Below are positions 28,342 through 37,814 of a stretch of DNA of 64,000 nucleotides, in pieces. This DNA is from CBDCME01 sp965218865. GTDB taxonomy: Bacteria > Pseudomonadota > Alphaproteobacteria > JAAXGF01. Location of the stretch: the NCBI GenBank assembly GCA_965218865.1, contig CBDCME010000004.1, positions 1-64,000 on the forward strand, read 5' to 3'. Numbering within the stretch: the stretch's first letter is position 1; each line of letters opens with the position of its first letter. Under the pieces are notes generated by a model. That model made no database searches. It was not told the DNA's origin and saw nothing but the letters and a program-made list of their open reading frames with translations. The translations under genes were made by a program, and so were the position numbers.

Positions 28342-30054
28342 TTATCCCTGGCCCGGGGTCATCGGAGCCAGATTATCGGCGGCCAGACGTTCCTCGGCGA
28401 CCCGGGTGATGCGTTCGCGCAAGTCGGCATGAGCGTCGAGCAAGTCCTTGGTGTACAACGCTAGAACCTGGCAATAGCTGATCGCCGTCACGGTGGCCAC
28501 CCGGGGCTGGTCGGTCAACAGTGCAATCTCGCCGAAGAATTCGCCGCTCCCCAAACGCACCGGCTCGGGCTCGAGGTCGACGCTCACGGCGCCGGTCGAG
28601 ATGAAGTAAACGGCGTCGCCGGCCTCGCCCTTGGTCACGACCCGCTCGTCCGGGAGCACGAGACGGGGTTTCAATAGATTCGCGATGGCGCCAATCCGAA
28701 CCGGATCAAGATCGGCGAAAAAGGGAACCTTGGCGACAAGTTTTTCCGGTTCCAGGCCAAGGTCGAGATGGGGCCGTTTCTCGAGCGCGCTTTTCCGCTC
28801 CTGTAGGCCGACTTGAACGTGTTTGAAGACGTCGGTACTGATGACCGACTGTTCGAGCAGGGCCCGATAACTACCGTCCTCCAGGCGCAGCGCCACCCGT
28901 TCGAGCAATCGGGTCTGCAAGGTAGAGGCGTACTCGGGATACTGCAGCTTCATGGCGTCGAGCTGTTCGCTGGTGCGCTTGAGGCGCCGGTCGAGAATCC
29001 GCGCCAGCGAATCACTGACCGAGTCGCCGAGCAGTTCGCCGATTCGCTCCTCGTTGTAGTCGATCAGTTCGCGCAACACGGTCTGGGTGATGAGAATCGT
29101 CTCGAATCGATCGGCCAACTTCTCGGCCAGAAAGCCGCTATAGGAAATCCGCCGCTGGAGTGCCATGGAGATGCGAAAATCGCGGGAAAACTCGAGTTGC
29201 TTGGTGATTGTCTCTTCGTACCCGTCGAGACCGTTCGCCTTCACCGCGTCGGCCAGATCGTCCGCCCGCCCGAACAAGTACCGCGCCGTACGTGGCGAAA
29301 CCAGACCCTGGTTGTATTGCTGGTGATACAGCCGCCGCTCGTGGTTGATCAGCGTCTTGATGCCCATTTTGACCCGATCTTCCTCGGGGAAGCTCTCGAC
29401 CTTGGCGAGTCCCGACTGGGCCTCCGCCAGCCGGCTGTCGTAGCCGCCAGCGACTTCCTTCGCGGCTTCGTCGACGACGCGCAACTCGGTCGCCAGCCCT
29501 TCGATGCGATCCTTGACGTCGGTCAGGGAACGATGGGTCACGCGGTCGCGGATCGCCTGTTCGGCCGGCGACAGCTTGTCGAGGCCGAAGGCGCGAAGCA
29601 ACCAGCCCATCGTCGGGGCGTTAATGAACAAGGTGAAGAGCACGAAGCCGGTCACCAGGACCATGATGAAGTTCTTGACCTCGTCGTCTTTGATTTCAGT
29701 ATTTTCGTAAATCGCCAGGGCTAGGGCGAGCGACACGGCGCCGCGCAAGCCGCCCCACACCATGACCGTTTTGTAACCGAGGCTGACCTTTTCCCCCAAC
29801 CCCAAGCCGGCGAGCATCGGCAGGATGCCGTAGACGATCAGCGCCCGGGCGGCGAACGCGGTCACGACGATGATGGCGAGGAGCACGAATTCCTTGACGG
29901 TGAAACCCGCCATGACCGTCGGCACTAGGAGGCCGGCCAAGACAAAGATGAGCGAGTTGGCCCAAAACGCGAGCTGCTCCCAGATTTCGGTTAGCCCGTG
30001 CCAGGTTTCGGGTTTGACCGCCGTGCGTCCGTACGAACCGATGACCAGAGCCGC
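28342..30054 (-). pseudogene. Na+/H+ antiporter with C-terminal cNMP-binding domain, 5'-truncated by IS5
   Basis: The remaining sequence starts inside the membrane domain of a CPA1/NhaP-type exchanger (ALVIGSYGRTAVKPETWH, LRGAVSLALALAIYENTEI). It continues through a helical cytoplasmic region and ends in a cyclic-nucleotide-binding fold (LPDERVVTKGEAGDAVYF, GEFFGEIALLTDQPRVATV). At 30054/30055 it switches directly into internal IS5 sequence, so the start codon and the first transmembrane helices are gone. The cNMP domain is interesting given the adenylate cyclase at 4400. A non-functional remnant unless translated from within the IS. Confidence 0.85.
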
Positions 30055-31282
30055 GGTAATCGTGGCCCTAGTATCCCTTGTCGACATAGATGCGCTCGGC
30101 CGATATCCCCGTCCAGCGTTCCATCTCTTCGATCACCTGCCTCAAGGTGTGGCCATCATAGGGATTGCCGTGGAAGGCCTTGACGTGGGCGACGAACTGG
30201 CCGCCGGGGGGGCGGGAATTGGTCGCCGCCACGGAGACCTTGCAGCCGAACTCGTACGGCTTGTGCGCCTTCCCTTTGCCGATGCATTCGACCTCGGGCG
30301 CGTGGAGCGAATAGACCTTGGGCAAGGGGTCGCGCCGCTTCTGGGTCGACACCCGCTCGGCCAGCCACAAGGGGCGGCGGAAGGGATCCCGTAGGCTCTC
30401 CTCCTGGGCCGTCTTGCGGCGGATGTCGCGGACGGTGCGCCCGAGATAGGTCTTGAGCTTGCGCAGGGCCTTGTTGGCCCGCTTGTGCTGTTTGGCATGG
30501 CGGTAGCGGCCTTGCATGATCAACGCCCTCTTGCCCAGGCGGGTATAGGACTGACGCAGGGCAATGCCGTGCTCCCGTGCCAGTCGCACCAGCCGCTCGC
30601 GGGCTCGTTGCATCAGTTTGGCGTCGGTCGGAAAGGCAATCGCCTTCTCTTGTACGGTGGTGTCCACCGTCACCCGCTCGAGGTCCTTCTCCCGCAGCGC
30701 CCCCACCCGGTGGGCCACGGCCAGGCTCTCCTGGAATACCTTCTCCAAACCTTCCGGCCCGATCCGGTCCCGCCACCGGGTCATCGACGAGCGCTCCATG
30801 GGCAGCTCATGCTGAAAGTACTCTTCGCCGCAGAAGCACTGGAAGTATGGGTCGTAGACCCAGCGCTCGCAGACCTCCTCATCCGAGAGATCGAACATAT
30901 GCTTGAGGATGTGCAGCCCAACCATCAACCGCGGACCCTCCTCCGAATACAAGGCTTCATAGGTCTCGTCGAAGAAAGTCCACGCGATCCGGCCCCCCAA
31001 CACCACCAACTCGTGGCGCAGGTTGATGATGTTTTCGAACCGCGAGCGGAACAGGTCCTCTATTCCCGATGACACCTTGCGCGATGGCTTCATCACAGTT
31101 CTCCAATCCCAATCGACGGGAGCAGAGAATCACGTTCCACAACGGAAGGGAATCCCCAAAATCAATTATTTCAAATCACAAGCTTTTCAGGCCCAAAACC
31201 CGTTTTCTTGCAAATCCGATTACTTCGCCAAACCGAAAGAGCTACCAACATCAGCCGCTTACACGTTCTTCACGGGCGACTA
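30055..31282 (-). mobile_element. IS5-family element, 3'-truncated
   Basis: It extends from the terminal repeat at 31282 (TAGTCGCCCGTGAAGAAC read inward on the minus strand) through most of the transposase, then ends abruptly at internal sequence 30055 joined to the antiporter gene. The missing 3' end is present in the partial copy at 63451-64000. The outer end borders the intergenic region of the large oxidoreductase. The structure fits an insertion followed by an adjacent deletion. Confidence 0.88.
30068..31096 (-). pseudogene. IS5-family transposase, truncated, with TAG in place of CAG
   Basis: A 342-aa N-terminal part: LFRSRFENIINLRHELV, LSDEEVCERWVYDPYFQCF, RSSMTRWRDRIGPEGLE, VTVDTTVQEKAIAFPTDA, YSLHAPEVECIGKGKAHKPY, FHGNPYDGHTL and RIYVDKGY. 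It then meets TAG (complement of 30068-30070). The copy at the window's right end has CAG there (KGYQGHDYPNKH), so this is an observed CAG to TAG change. Relative to the fragment at 8445-8823 it also lacks 15 bp after ALYSEEG. The C-terminal part with the final catalytic Glu region is missing, so it is inactive. Confidence 0.88.
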
Positions 31283-31392
31283 CATAGGTATGATGCATTT
31301 TCCGCTCCCCACTTTTGGCAACCCCGACCGCAGCTTCCGTTTTATACAACTAATCTACGCGCTGTCGTTCGCATACTAAAGACCGTATTTCT

Positions 31393-34300
31393 TTACGTCG
31401 TCGGCCGCACCCGAAGTTTTTTCAGGGCCCGGTCGATCCAAACGGCGGTGAGCTTTTCTTGCACCTGGTTTTGCGCCAGGCGGGCCCGAAGCTGCCCGAA
31501 ATCGACGCGATCCAAGGGCTGGTCCTGGCAGTAGCAGGAATAAACCGGCGCCATCGGGGACCCCGTCTCAGGGTCCCGGTGAGGTTGAAGGCACTGGGCG
31601 CAAATTTCCTTGAGCATGCATTGCATCGGCGAATTGATGCTGCCGATCGCCAGGTGGTCGGGTTTCAAATGGGCCTTGAGCACTGATTTTCGGGCTGCCT
31701 GCACCGCCGCCATCAAGCCATCGGATCCGATCGTGATGAGGCGGTCGACGGCGCCGAGGGGAATCGGCTGAGTATCCATTTCCCCGTCGGCGTACGCCTT
31801 GAGCGCCGCCACCATGTTGCCGACGTAGGCCTTGTCCTGGGGCCGCTCGGGCTGAAAGCCGGGTGCCTCGTCGCAGGCCCAGACGACGACGTCGGCGGCG
31901 GCCTCGATTTCGCGTGTCTTGTAGCGGTCCCGCAGCCTCTTGTAACCGGCGAAATAGAGGACCTTGGTGCCCGCGGCCCGAAACGCGCGGCCGATCGAGA
32001 ACAGCACGGCGTTGCCCAATCCGCCGCCAACGAGGAGCACGGTTTCCCTCGGCGGCGTTTCGGTGGGGGTTCCGGTCGGCCCCATGAGCACCACCGGCTC
32101 GCCCGGTTTCAGCAGCACGCAAAGATCGGACGAACCGCCCATCTCCAGGACGATCACGCCGAGCTGGCCGCTTTCCTTGTCGGCCCAGGCCCCGGTCATG
32201 GCCAGTCCCTCCATCGCCAAGGCGGTGCCATCGGAGTGGGGGGCGCAGAATTCGTAATTCTGCAGCCGGTAGAATTGGCCGGGAAGAAATTTTCGCGCCG
32301 CCATCGGAGCCCTAACGGCGACCTCGACGATCCCTGGCGTGAGTTCCGCGACCGCCACCACGCGGGGCCGCAAAATATCGTCGATCCGGGCGATGAAGCT
32401 CGCGTCGTCGTCGCCGCTGGCCGGTTCGACCTGCCCGAGAAGGCGCGAGATCAACGGATAACCCTGCTTGGCGCTAGCCATCGCCTTGACCACGTTGCCG
32501 GCGTAGGAGGGATGGAGATCGCCGAAGAAACTGAGCGCCCGCCCATCGTCGCGGCGGGACATCAGGACTTGCGGCACCGCGGGCTTGGGGACGGTCTCGG
32601 GAGTCACCGGCCGCCCCGCTTCGTCGATGGCCTGGAAATATCTTCCCGCCGTGGGGAAGTGGTCCGGATCCTCGCGGCCGAGGACCGTGTTGGGAGCGGT
32701 CCCGGCGGCGACCAGAATGCTCTTGGCCGGCATCCGCACCCGCTCGCCGTTGGTCGGCGCGGCACCTTCGGCGGCGGTTTTTTCGAACACGAGGCCGGCG
32801 GCATCGCCGATGATGTCGACCTCGACGGCGACGGGGGACAGGCATTCGGAAAAGCCGATCCCCTCCTGGAGGGCCTTGTCGACCTCCTCGTGGTTGAGCC
32901 TGTAGCTCGGCGAATCGATCAGGCGGCGACGGTAAACGATGGTCGCGCCGCCCCACGACTGGACCAGCTCGCGGACCCGCGCCGGGCGATTCTCGGCCGC
33001 CGCGGCGAGTCGTTCGGCGCGCAGGGCCCGGGCGTGGTCCAGCATTTCCTCCGCGATCACCGTTTCCTCGGCGCTCCAGCCCGCCCGCACCGCCTCTTCG
33101 CCGCGTTCCGCCGCCAGGGTTTCGAAGCGGCCGAGAAACTTCTCGACCTGGACCGGATAGTACGCCAGGGCCTCGGTCGCGGTATCGATCGCGGTCAAGC
33201 CACCGCCGATGACGACCACGGGCAGACGGATTTGCAGGTTGGCCAGCGATTCGGCCTTGGCCGCGCCGGTGAGTTGGAGGGCCATGAGAAAGTCGGACGC
33301 CATCCGTACCCCCCGGGCCAGGGCATTGGGCATCTCGACGTAGGTGGGCCGTCCGGCGCCGAGGGCGAGGGCGACATGGTCGAAGCCCAGCTCGAAGGCG
33401 TCCTCGGCCGTGATCGTGCCCCCGAAACGGACGCCACCGAACATGGCGAAAGCTTCCCGGCGCTCGAGCAGGAGCCGAATGACGGTGAGGAAATTCTTGT
33501 TCCAGCGAACGGTGATGCCGTATTCGGCGACGCCGCCGAACCCGGCCATGCGGCGGACGTCGAGTTCCTCGGTCAGATCGGCGAGACGCCTCACCGGCTT
33601 GAACGGAACCCTCCGGCCAAGCATATCGAGGCCCGATATTTGCCCTGGCAGGGGCTCGATCTTCAAGCCGTCCACCGCGACCACGGCGTGGCCGTCGTTC
33701 AGCAGATGGTGGGCCAGGGTAAAGCCGGCCGGTCCCAAGCCGGCGACGAGAACCCGGCGGCCGCTGGCCGGCCGCGGCAGGGGACGGGAAAGGTTGAGGG
33801 GGTTCCAGCGGCTCAACAGGCTATAGATCTCGAACCCCCAGGGCAGATCCAGGACGTCCTTGAGGGTGCGGGTCTCGACTTGGGGAATGTCGACGGGATC
33901 CTGCCGTTGGTAGATGCACGACTTCATGCAGTCGTTGCAGATGCGGTGGCCGGTGGCGGCGGTCATGGCGTTGTCGATGACGACGATCGCGAGCGCGGCG
34001 ATGGCGAATCCTTGCGCCTTCACCAGGTTCATCTCGGAGATCTTCTCCTCGAGCGGGCAGCCGGCCAGGGTGACGCCCAAGGAACTCTCGCGAAAGGCGC
34101 CGTCGCGCGCCTTCAACCCCTTCGCACACGAGTCCTTGCCCTGGTTATGGCAAAAGATGCAGTAGTTGGCCGCGTCGAGGGCCCGGGTGAGGTCGAAACC
34201 CGGATCGGTTAGGCCGAATCCCTGACGCCGGCGCAGGTGGCCTTCCGGCAGCGCCAGCATGGTCACGCCCGCAACGACCCTGGTTTCCACCGGGATCAGG

Positions 34301-34887
34301 TGCTCGGGCGCGATCTTCCCCGGGACCTTGAAGAGAACCCCGCCGCCATGGCGGGCCCGGCCCTCGACGCCGAGCGTCGCCCAGGCGGCGTACCGCATGG
34401 CGATGTCGAGCATCTCGGCGTGTTTCTCTTCGTCGTCGAGCCACGCCATCACGCGCTCGGCGAAGCGGTGCTCGTCGAGGGCGCCGCCCAGATCAGGCGC
34501 CAGCGCCGCCGCCAGCGCCGCCCCGTCGAAAGACTCCACCTCGGTCGGCTTGTAGGCCTTGACCGCGCGGCGTTGGACGAACAGCCGTTTGCACCGGTAC
34601 ACGGGCGTCAGTTCGGCGTGGGCCCGCCGCAGGCCTTCGCTCTCGGCTTCGATTCCGAACAGGACGGAGACGAATTCCTCCAGTCGCGGCGCCAGCTCGA
34701 TGATGAGCTGGGATTCCGCCTTGTCGGGCAAACCCCGTGGATCGGCGCGGGCCGCCATCAAGCGGCCGTGCAGGTCCGCGTCCGCGGCGGCCAATTCCTC
34801 GCAGAAACGCGCGTCGAGACGCGCCAGGCCCTGGCGGTCGTAGAGATCACGGAAGGTGAATTCGTAGGCGAGGTTCAGGTCGTTCAT
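31393..34887 (-). CDS. Large multidomain pyridine-nucleotide / Fe-S flavin oxidoreductase (1164 aa)
   Basis: The N-terminal third carries two Cys-rich clusters, ANYCIFCHNQGKDSCAKG and CNDCMKSCIYQ, likely Fe-S sites. A glutamate-synthase-small-subunit-like dinucleotide-binding region follows (VLVAGLGPAGFTLAHHLL for FAD, VVIGGGLTAIDTATE for NAD(P)). The C-terminal part resembles ferredoxin-reductase/PyrK-type modules (LLVGGGLGNAVLFSIGRAF) and ends in a third Cys cluster (MLKEICAQCLQ ... YSCYCQ). This suggests electron transfer between NAD(P)H and a low-potential carrier within one chain, similar in logic to NfnAB. Such proteins are known in Rhodospirillales as uncharacterised oxidoreductases. 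Start ATG 34887; upstream gene divergent. Confidence 0.82.
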   Translation of the reverse strand: MNDLNLAYEFTFRDLYDRQGLARLDARFCEELAAADADLHGRLMAARADPRGLPDKAESQLIIELAPRLEEFVSVLFGIEAESEGLRRAHAELTPVYRCKRLFVQRRAVKAYKPTEVESFDGAALAAALAPDLGGALDEHRFAERVMAWLDDEEKHAEMLDIAMRYAAWATLGVEGRARHGGGVLFKVPGKIAPEHLIPVETRVVAGVTMLALPEGHLRRRQGFGLTDPGFDLTRALDAANYCIFCHNQGKDSCAKGLKARDGAFRESSLGVTLAGCPLEEKISEMNLVKAQGFAIAALAIVVIDNAMTAATGHRICNDCMKSCIYQRQDPVDIPQVETRTLKDVLDLPWGFEIYSLLSRWNPLNLSRPLPRPASGRRVLVAGLGPAGFTLAHHLLNDGHAVVAVDGLKIEPLPGQISGLDMLGRRVPFKPVRRLADLTEELDVRRMAGFGGVAEYGITVRWNKNFLTVIRLLLERREAFAMFGGVRFGGTITAEDAFELGFDHVALALGAGRPTYVEMPNALARGVRMASDFLMALQLTGAAKAESLANLQIRLPVVVIGGGLTAIDTATEALAYYPVQVEKFLGRFETLAAERGEEAVRAGWSAEETVIAEEMLDHARALRAERLAAAAENRPARVRELVQSWGGATIVYRRRLIDSPSYRLNHEEVDKALQEGIGFSECLSPVAVEVDIIGDAAGLVFEKTAAEGAAPTNGERVRMPAKSILVAAGTAPNTVLGREDPDHFPTAGRYFQAIDEAGRPVTPETVPKPAVPQVLMSRRDDGRALSFFGDLHPSYAGNVVKAMASAKQGYPLISRLLGQVEPASGDDDASFIARIDDILRPRVVAVAELTPGIVEVAVRAPMAARKFLPGQFYRLQNYEFCAPHSDGTALAMEGLAMTGAWADKESGQLGVIVLEMGGSSDLCVLLKPGEPVVLMGPTGTPTETPPRETVLLVGGGLGNAVLFSIGRAFRAAGTKVLYFAGYKRLRDRYKTREIEAAADVVVWACDEAPGFQPERPQDKAYVGNMVAALKAYADGEMDTQPIPLGAVDRLITIGSDGLMAAVQAARKSVLKAHLKPDHLAIGSINSPMQCMLKEICAQCLQPHRDPETGSPMAPVYSCYCQDQPLDRVDFGQLRARLAQNQVQEKLTAVWIDRALKKLRVRPTT

Positions 34888-35031
34888 CGAATGTCCTTCG
34901 CTAGCCCCTCGGCGTCGGCGATATAGCCCGCCCTGACCGGCACCGCAAGGGCGGCTACTTCAACCTTCGGGAACCGCTGCCCGTGGATGGGAGTTCTTGA
35001 CGTCCGGACCGGCTTCGGGCGACCCTGGAGC

Positions 35032-36540
35032 ATGGCCTACAACTCCTTGCGTGATTTCATCGCTCGGCTCGAGCAGACGGGGCGCCTCGTGCGGGTCCAA
35101 TCCGCGGTCTCCCCGGTCCTGGAAATGACCGAGATCCAGACCCGCCTTCTGGCCGAGGAAGGGCCCGCGGTCCTTTTCGAAACGGTCGCCGAGGCCGACG
35201 GCCGGCGCTACGAGATGCCGGTGCTGGTCAATCTCTTCGGCACCGTCGAGCGCGTCGCCTGGGGCATGAACCGCGAGCCAAGCGAGCTGCGCGAGATCGG
35301 CAAAACCCTGGCCTTCCTCAAACAACCCGAGCCTCCGGGCGGCTGGCGCGACGCCCTCGAGATGATGCCGCTGCTCAAGACGGTCATGGCCATGAAACCG
35401 CGCCGCGTGCGCGGGGCTCCGTGTCAACAGGTTGTCCTCCAGGGCGGCGACATCGATCTCGCGCGGTTGCCCATCCAGACCTGTTGGCCCGGAGAGCCGG
35501 CGCCGCTGATCACATGGCCCCTGGTGGTGACCAAGGGGCCCGGCGACGACAAGGCGGACGCCTTCAACCTTGGAATATACCGCATGCAGGTCACCGGCCG
35601 CGACACCACCCTGATGCGCTGGCTCCAACATCGGGGCGGAGCCCAACACCACGCCCGCTGGGCCCGGGAACGGCGCGCGCCGCTGCCCGCGGCGGCCGTC
35701 ATCGGCGCCGATCCCGGCACCATCCTGGCCGCCGTGACGCCGGTGCCCGATACCCTATCGGAATATCAGTTTGCTGGCCTTCTGAGGGGCGAAAAGGTCG
35801 AACTGGTCGATTGCAAGACCGTGCCGCTTCGGGTTCCGGCGCAGGCGGAGATCGTGATCGAGGGCGAGGTTTCGCTGGACGCCCATGGCGACGAGGGGCC
35901 CTACGGCGACCATACCGGCTACTACAACGCGGTGGAACGCTTTCCCATTTTTACCGTCAAGGCCATCACCATGCGGCACGATCCCATCTACCTGAGCACC
36001 TTCACCGGACGCCCCCCGGACGAACCTTCGGTGCTTGGGGTGGCGCTCAACGAGGTCTTCATTCCCTTGATCGTGCAGCAATTCCCCGAAATCGTCGATT
36101 TCTGGCTGCCCCCCGAGGGTTGCTCCTACCGCATTGCCGTGGTCTCGATGCGCAAGGCCTATCCCGGCCACGCCAAGCGGGTGATGATGGGAGTCTGGTC
36201 GTTCTTGCGGCAGTTCGTCTACACCAAGTTCATCATCGTCGTCGACGACGACATCGACGCCCGCGACTGGAAGGACGTCATGTGGGCGGTGGCGACGCGG
36301 ATGGACCCGGCGCGCGACATCACCGTGGTGACGAACACGCCGATTGACTATCTGGACTTCGCCTCGCCGGAATCGGGCCTCGGCGGCAAGATCGGTCTCG
36401 ACGCCACCACCAAGCTGGCGCCGGAAACCAAGCGCCCCTGGGGCCGCAAAATCCGAATGACCGAGGACATCATCGACCTGGTCACCGAGAAGTGGCCGAA
36501 TTACGGATTGCCGGGCAAGGGCAAGTCGATCTGGAAATGA
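35032..36540 (+). CDS. ubiD: UbiD-family decarboxylase (3-octaprenyl-4-hydroxybenzoate carboxy-lyase type)
   Basis: A 502-aa prenyl-FMN-dependent decarboxylase. Motifs include SLRDFIARLEQTGRLVRV at the N-terminus, LGIYRMQVTGRDTTLMRW, IEGEVSLDAHGDEGPYGD, HTGYYNAVERFPIF and GLDATTKLAPETKRPWG. In ubiquinone synthesis UbiD removes the carboxyl group of the prenylated ring. ATG 35032 was chosen because it begins at the family N-terminus; another in-frame ATG lies at 34987. No ubiX is adjacent. Confidence 0.92.
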   Translation: MAYNSLRDFIARLEQTGRLVRVQSAVSPVLEMTEIQTRLLAEEGPAVLFETVAEADGRRYEMPVLVNLFGTVERVAWGMNREPSELREIGKTLAFLKQPEPPGGWRDALEMMPLLKTVMAMKPRRVRGAPCQQVVLQGGDIDLARLPIQTCWPGEPAPLITWPLVVTKGPGDDKADAFNLGIYRMQVTGRDTTLMRWLQHRGGAQHHARWARERRAPLPAAAVIGADPGTILAAVTPVPDTLSEYQFAGLLRGEKVELVDCKTVPLRVPAQAEIVIEGEVSLDAHGDEGPYGDHTGYYNAVERFPIFTVKAITMRHDPIYLSTFTGRPPDEPSVLGVALNEVFIPLIVQQFPEIVDFWLPPEGCSYRIAVVSMRKAYPGHAKRVMMGVWSFLRQFVYTKFIIVVDDDIDARDWKDVMWAVATRMDPARDITVVTNTPIDYLDFASPESGLGGKIGLDATTKLAPETKRPWGRKIRMTEDIIDLVTEKWPNYGLPGKGKSIWK

Positions 36541-36730
36541 CGTTTTCTCGGGAGCCATCGGCGCCGGCACCGAATGTGCCGCCGCGCCCTCATTAAAGAA
36601 GTCATTAACCTTTATACGACAAAATAAGTACCGTGCCCCGACCGATAGGATGTGGACGCAGACCCACGCGACGAGAGGCACGGAGGCCGCCGTTTTTTTT
36701 CCGGCGGCCAGACAGAGGGGTTTATGATAC

Positions 36731-37288
36731 ATGGACGATTCGTCACCTCGGGACATCGTCTCCGCTACCGATTCTTCGGCAGCCGACACCAACGTGGAAG
36801 CATCTCTCAGCGGCAAGGATCGCCGCAAAACCGAGCGGCTTTTCAGCTACTGGAAAAACCTCCGCGGCGAACGCCCATTTCCGTCCCATTCGGAGATCGA
36901 TTCCGATTTTATCAGGGGACTTTGGCCGTACTGTTTCGTGCTCCCGGCGGACGGTGTCGCTAAGCTTGCGTTCGTTTACCTCGGGTGTCGCCTGGGCCAG
37001 GGTCAAGGGGTCGCGGCGCCCGACGCCGAAGCCGGCGCCATGGAGGTGGCGGCGGTGTTCGATACCGCGCGCGTCCTCTCGCATGTGGTCATCGAGAAGG
37101 GCGAAACGGCTCGCGATTCCGGCGCCTTCGATAATCGTTGGGGGGACGAGATAAAATACCGGACCATCCTGCTTCCCCTCGGCGAGCAGCCCCCGACCGT
37201 CGATCATGTCCTCGGTCTGGTCAGCTATCTGGAGCTGCAGCGGGCCGAAATTCCCGGACTCAAGATTTCCACCCATCTCGATCGCTAA
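36731..37288 (+). CDS. PAS domain-containing protein (PAS_5 type)
   Basis: A 185-aa soluble protein. After a low-complexity Ser/Asp N-terminus it contains RRKTERLFSYWKNLRGERPF and SEIDSDFIRGLWPYCFVLP, typical of the short alphaproteobacterial PAS_5 family, and continues to ILLPLGEQPPTVDHVLGLVS. Such proteins are stand-alone sensors of unknown ligand. It stands alone between ubiD and the flippase remnant; the 190-bp upstream region is AT-richer and probably contains its promoter. Confidence 0.75.
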   Translation: MDDSSPRDIVSATDSSAADTNVEASLSGKDRRKTERLFSYWKNLRGERPFPSHSEIDSDFIRGLWPYCFVLPADGVAKLAFVYLGCRLGQGQGVAAPDAEAGAMEVAAVFDTARVLSHVVIEKGETARDSGAFDNRWGDEIKYRTILLPLGEQPPTVDHVLGLVSYLELQRAEIPGLKISTHLDR

Positions 37289-37383
37289 ACGACGACGACG
37301 CCGGCCGGAATTTTGGACCTCCGGTCAAGGCGGGGCCATGATATTTTCGGGTCGCGCGTCCCCGGCCAAGCCCTCGACCACGA

Positions 37384-37814
37384 TCAGGTGGATGGATCGG
37401 GAGTTCCGGCGCCACCGGAGCCAAGCTTTCGGGCCAGGTAATCCAACGATACGCGTTCGATACCGGCCGGCCGGCGGGCCAGCCACCAACAGAAATAGAG
37501 GGCGCTCGTAAACACGACAGCGCCGACGAAAACGCTCTGGGCCAAACCGATGAAAGGCCCCGCCGAGCCGACGTGAAACGCCCTGACGGCAACCACCATC
37601 ATTCCCGAGGCGACCATGGGACGCCACACGATACCTCCGATCTGGGCAATCGTCACGACCCCCGATCGCGTCACCGCGTAGAGTAGGACGAAGGCGAAGA
37701 CCACGCCGACCGCGGTTCGCGTCATCGCGATCTCAACCAGTCCCCACTGGATTCCGGCGAATACCAGGGCCGGCACCAAAATCAGGGCCTTGACCCAGGC
37801 TAGCAAGGCGTTGT
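37384..37814 (-). pseudogene. Polysaccharide flippase, C-terminal part separated by a composite transposon
   Basis: On the minus strand this reads LLAWVKALILVPALVFAGI, LYAVTRSGVVTIAQIGGIVW and further hydrophobic helices to the TGA at 37384. It is the C-terminal end of a MOP-superfamily lipopolysaccharide or exopolysaccharide flippase. The codons join exactly to the N-terminal part at 43419-44447 when the transposon and one target duplication are removed, giving GREKDNALLAWVKA. By itself it has no start. Confidence 0.9.
37805..37814. repeat. 10-bp target-site duplication, left copy
   Basis: AAGGCGTTGT lies directly outside the left end of the composite transposon and is repeated at 43419-43428 outside its right end. 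Ten base pairs is within the range reported for ISAs1-type elements. Confidence 0.92.
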
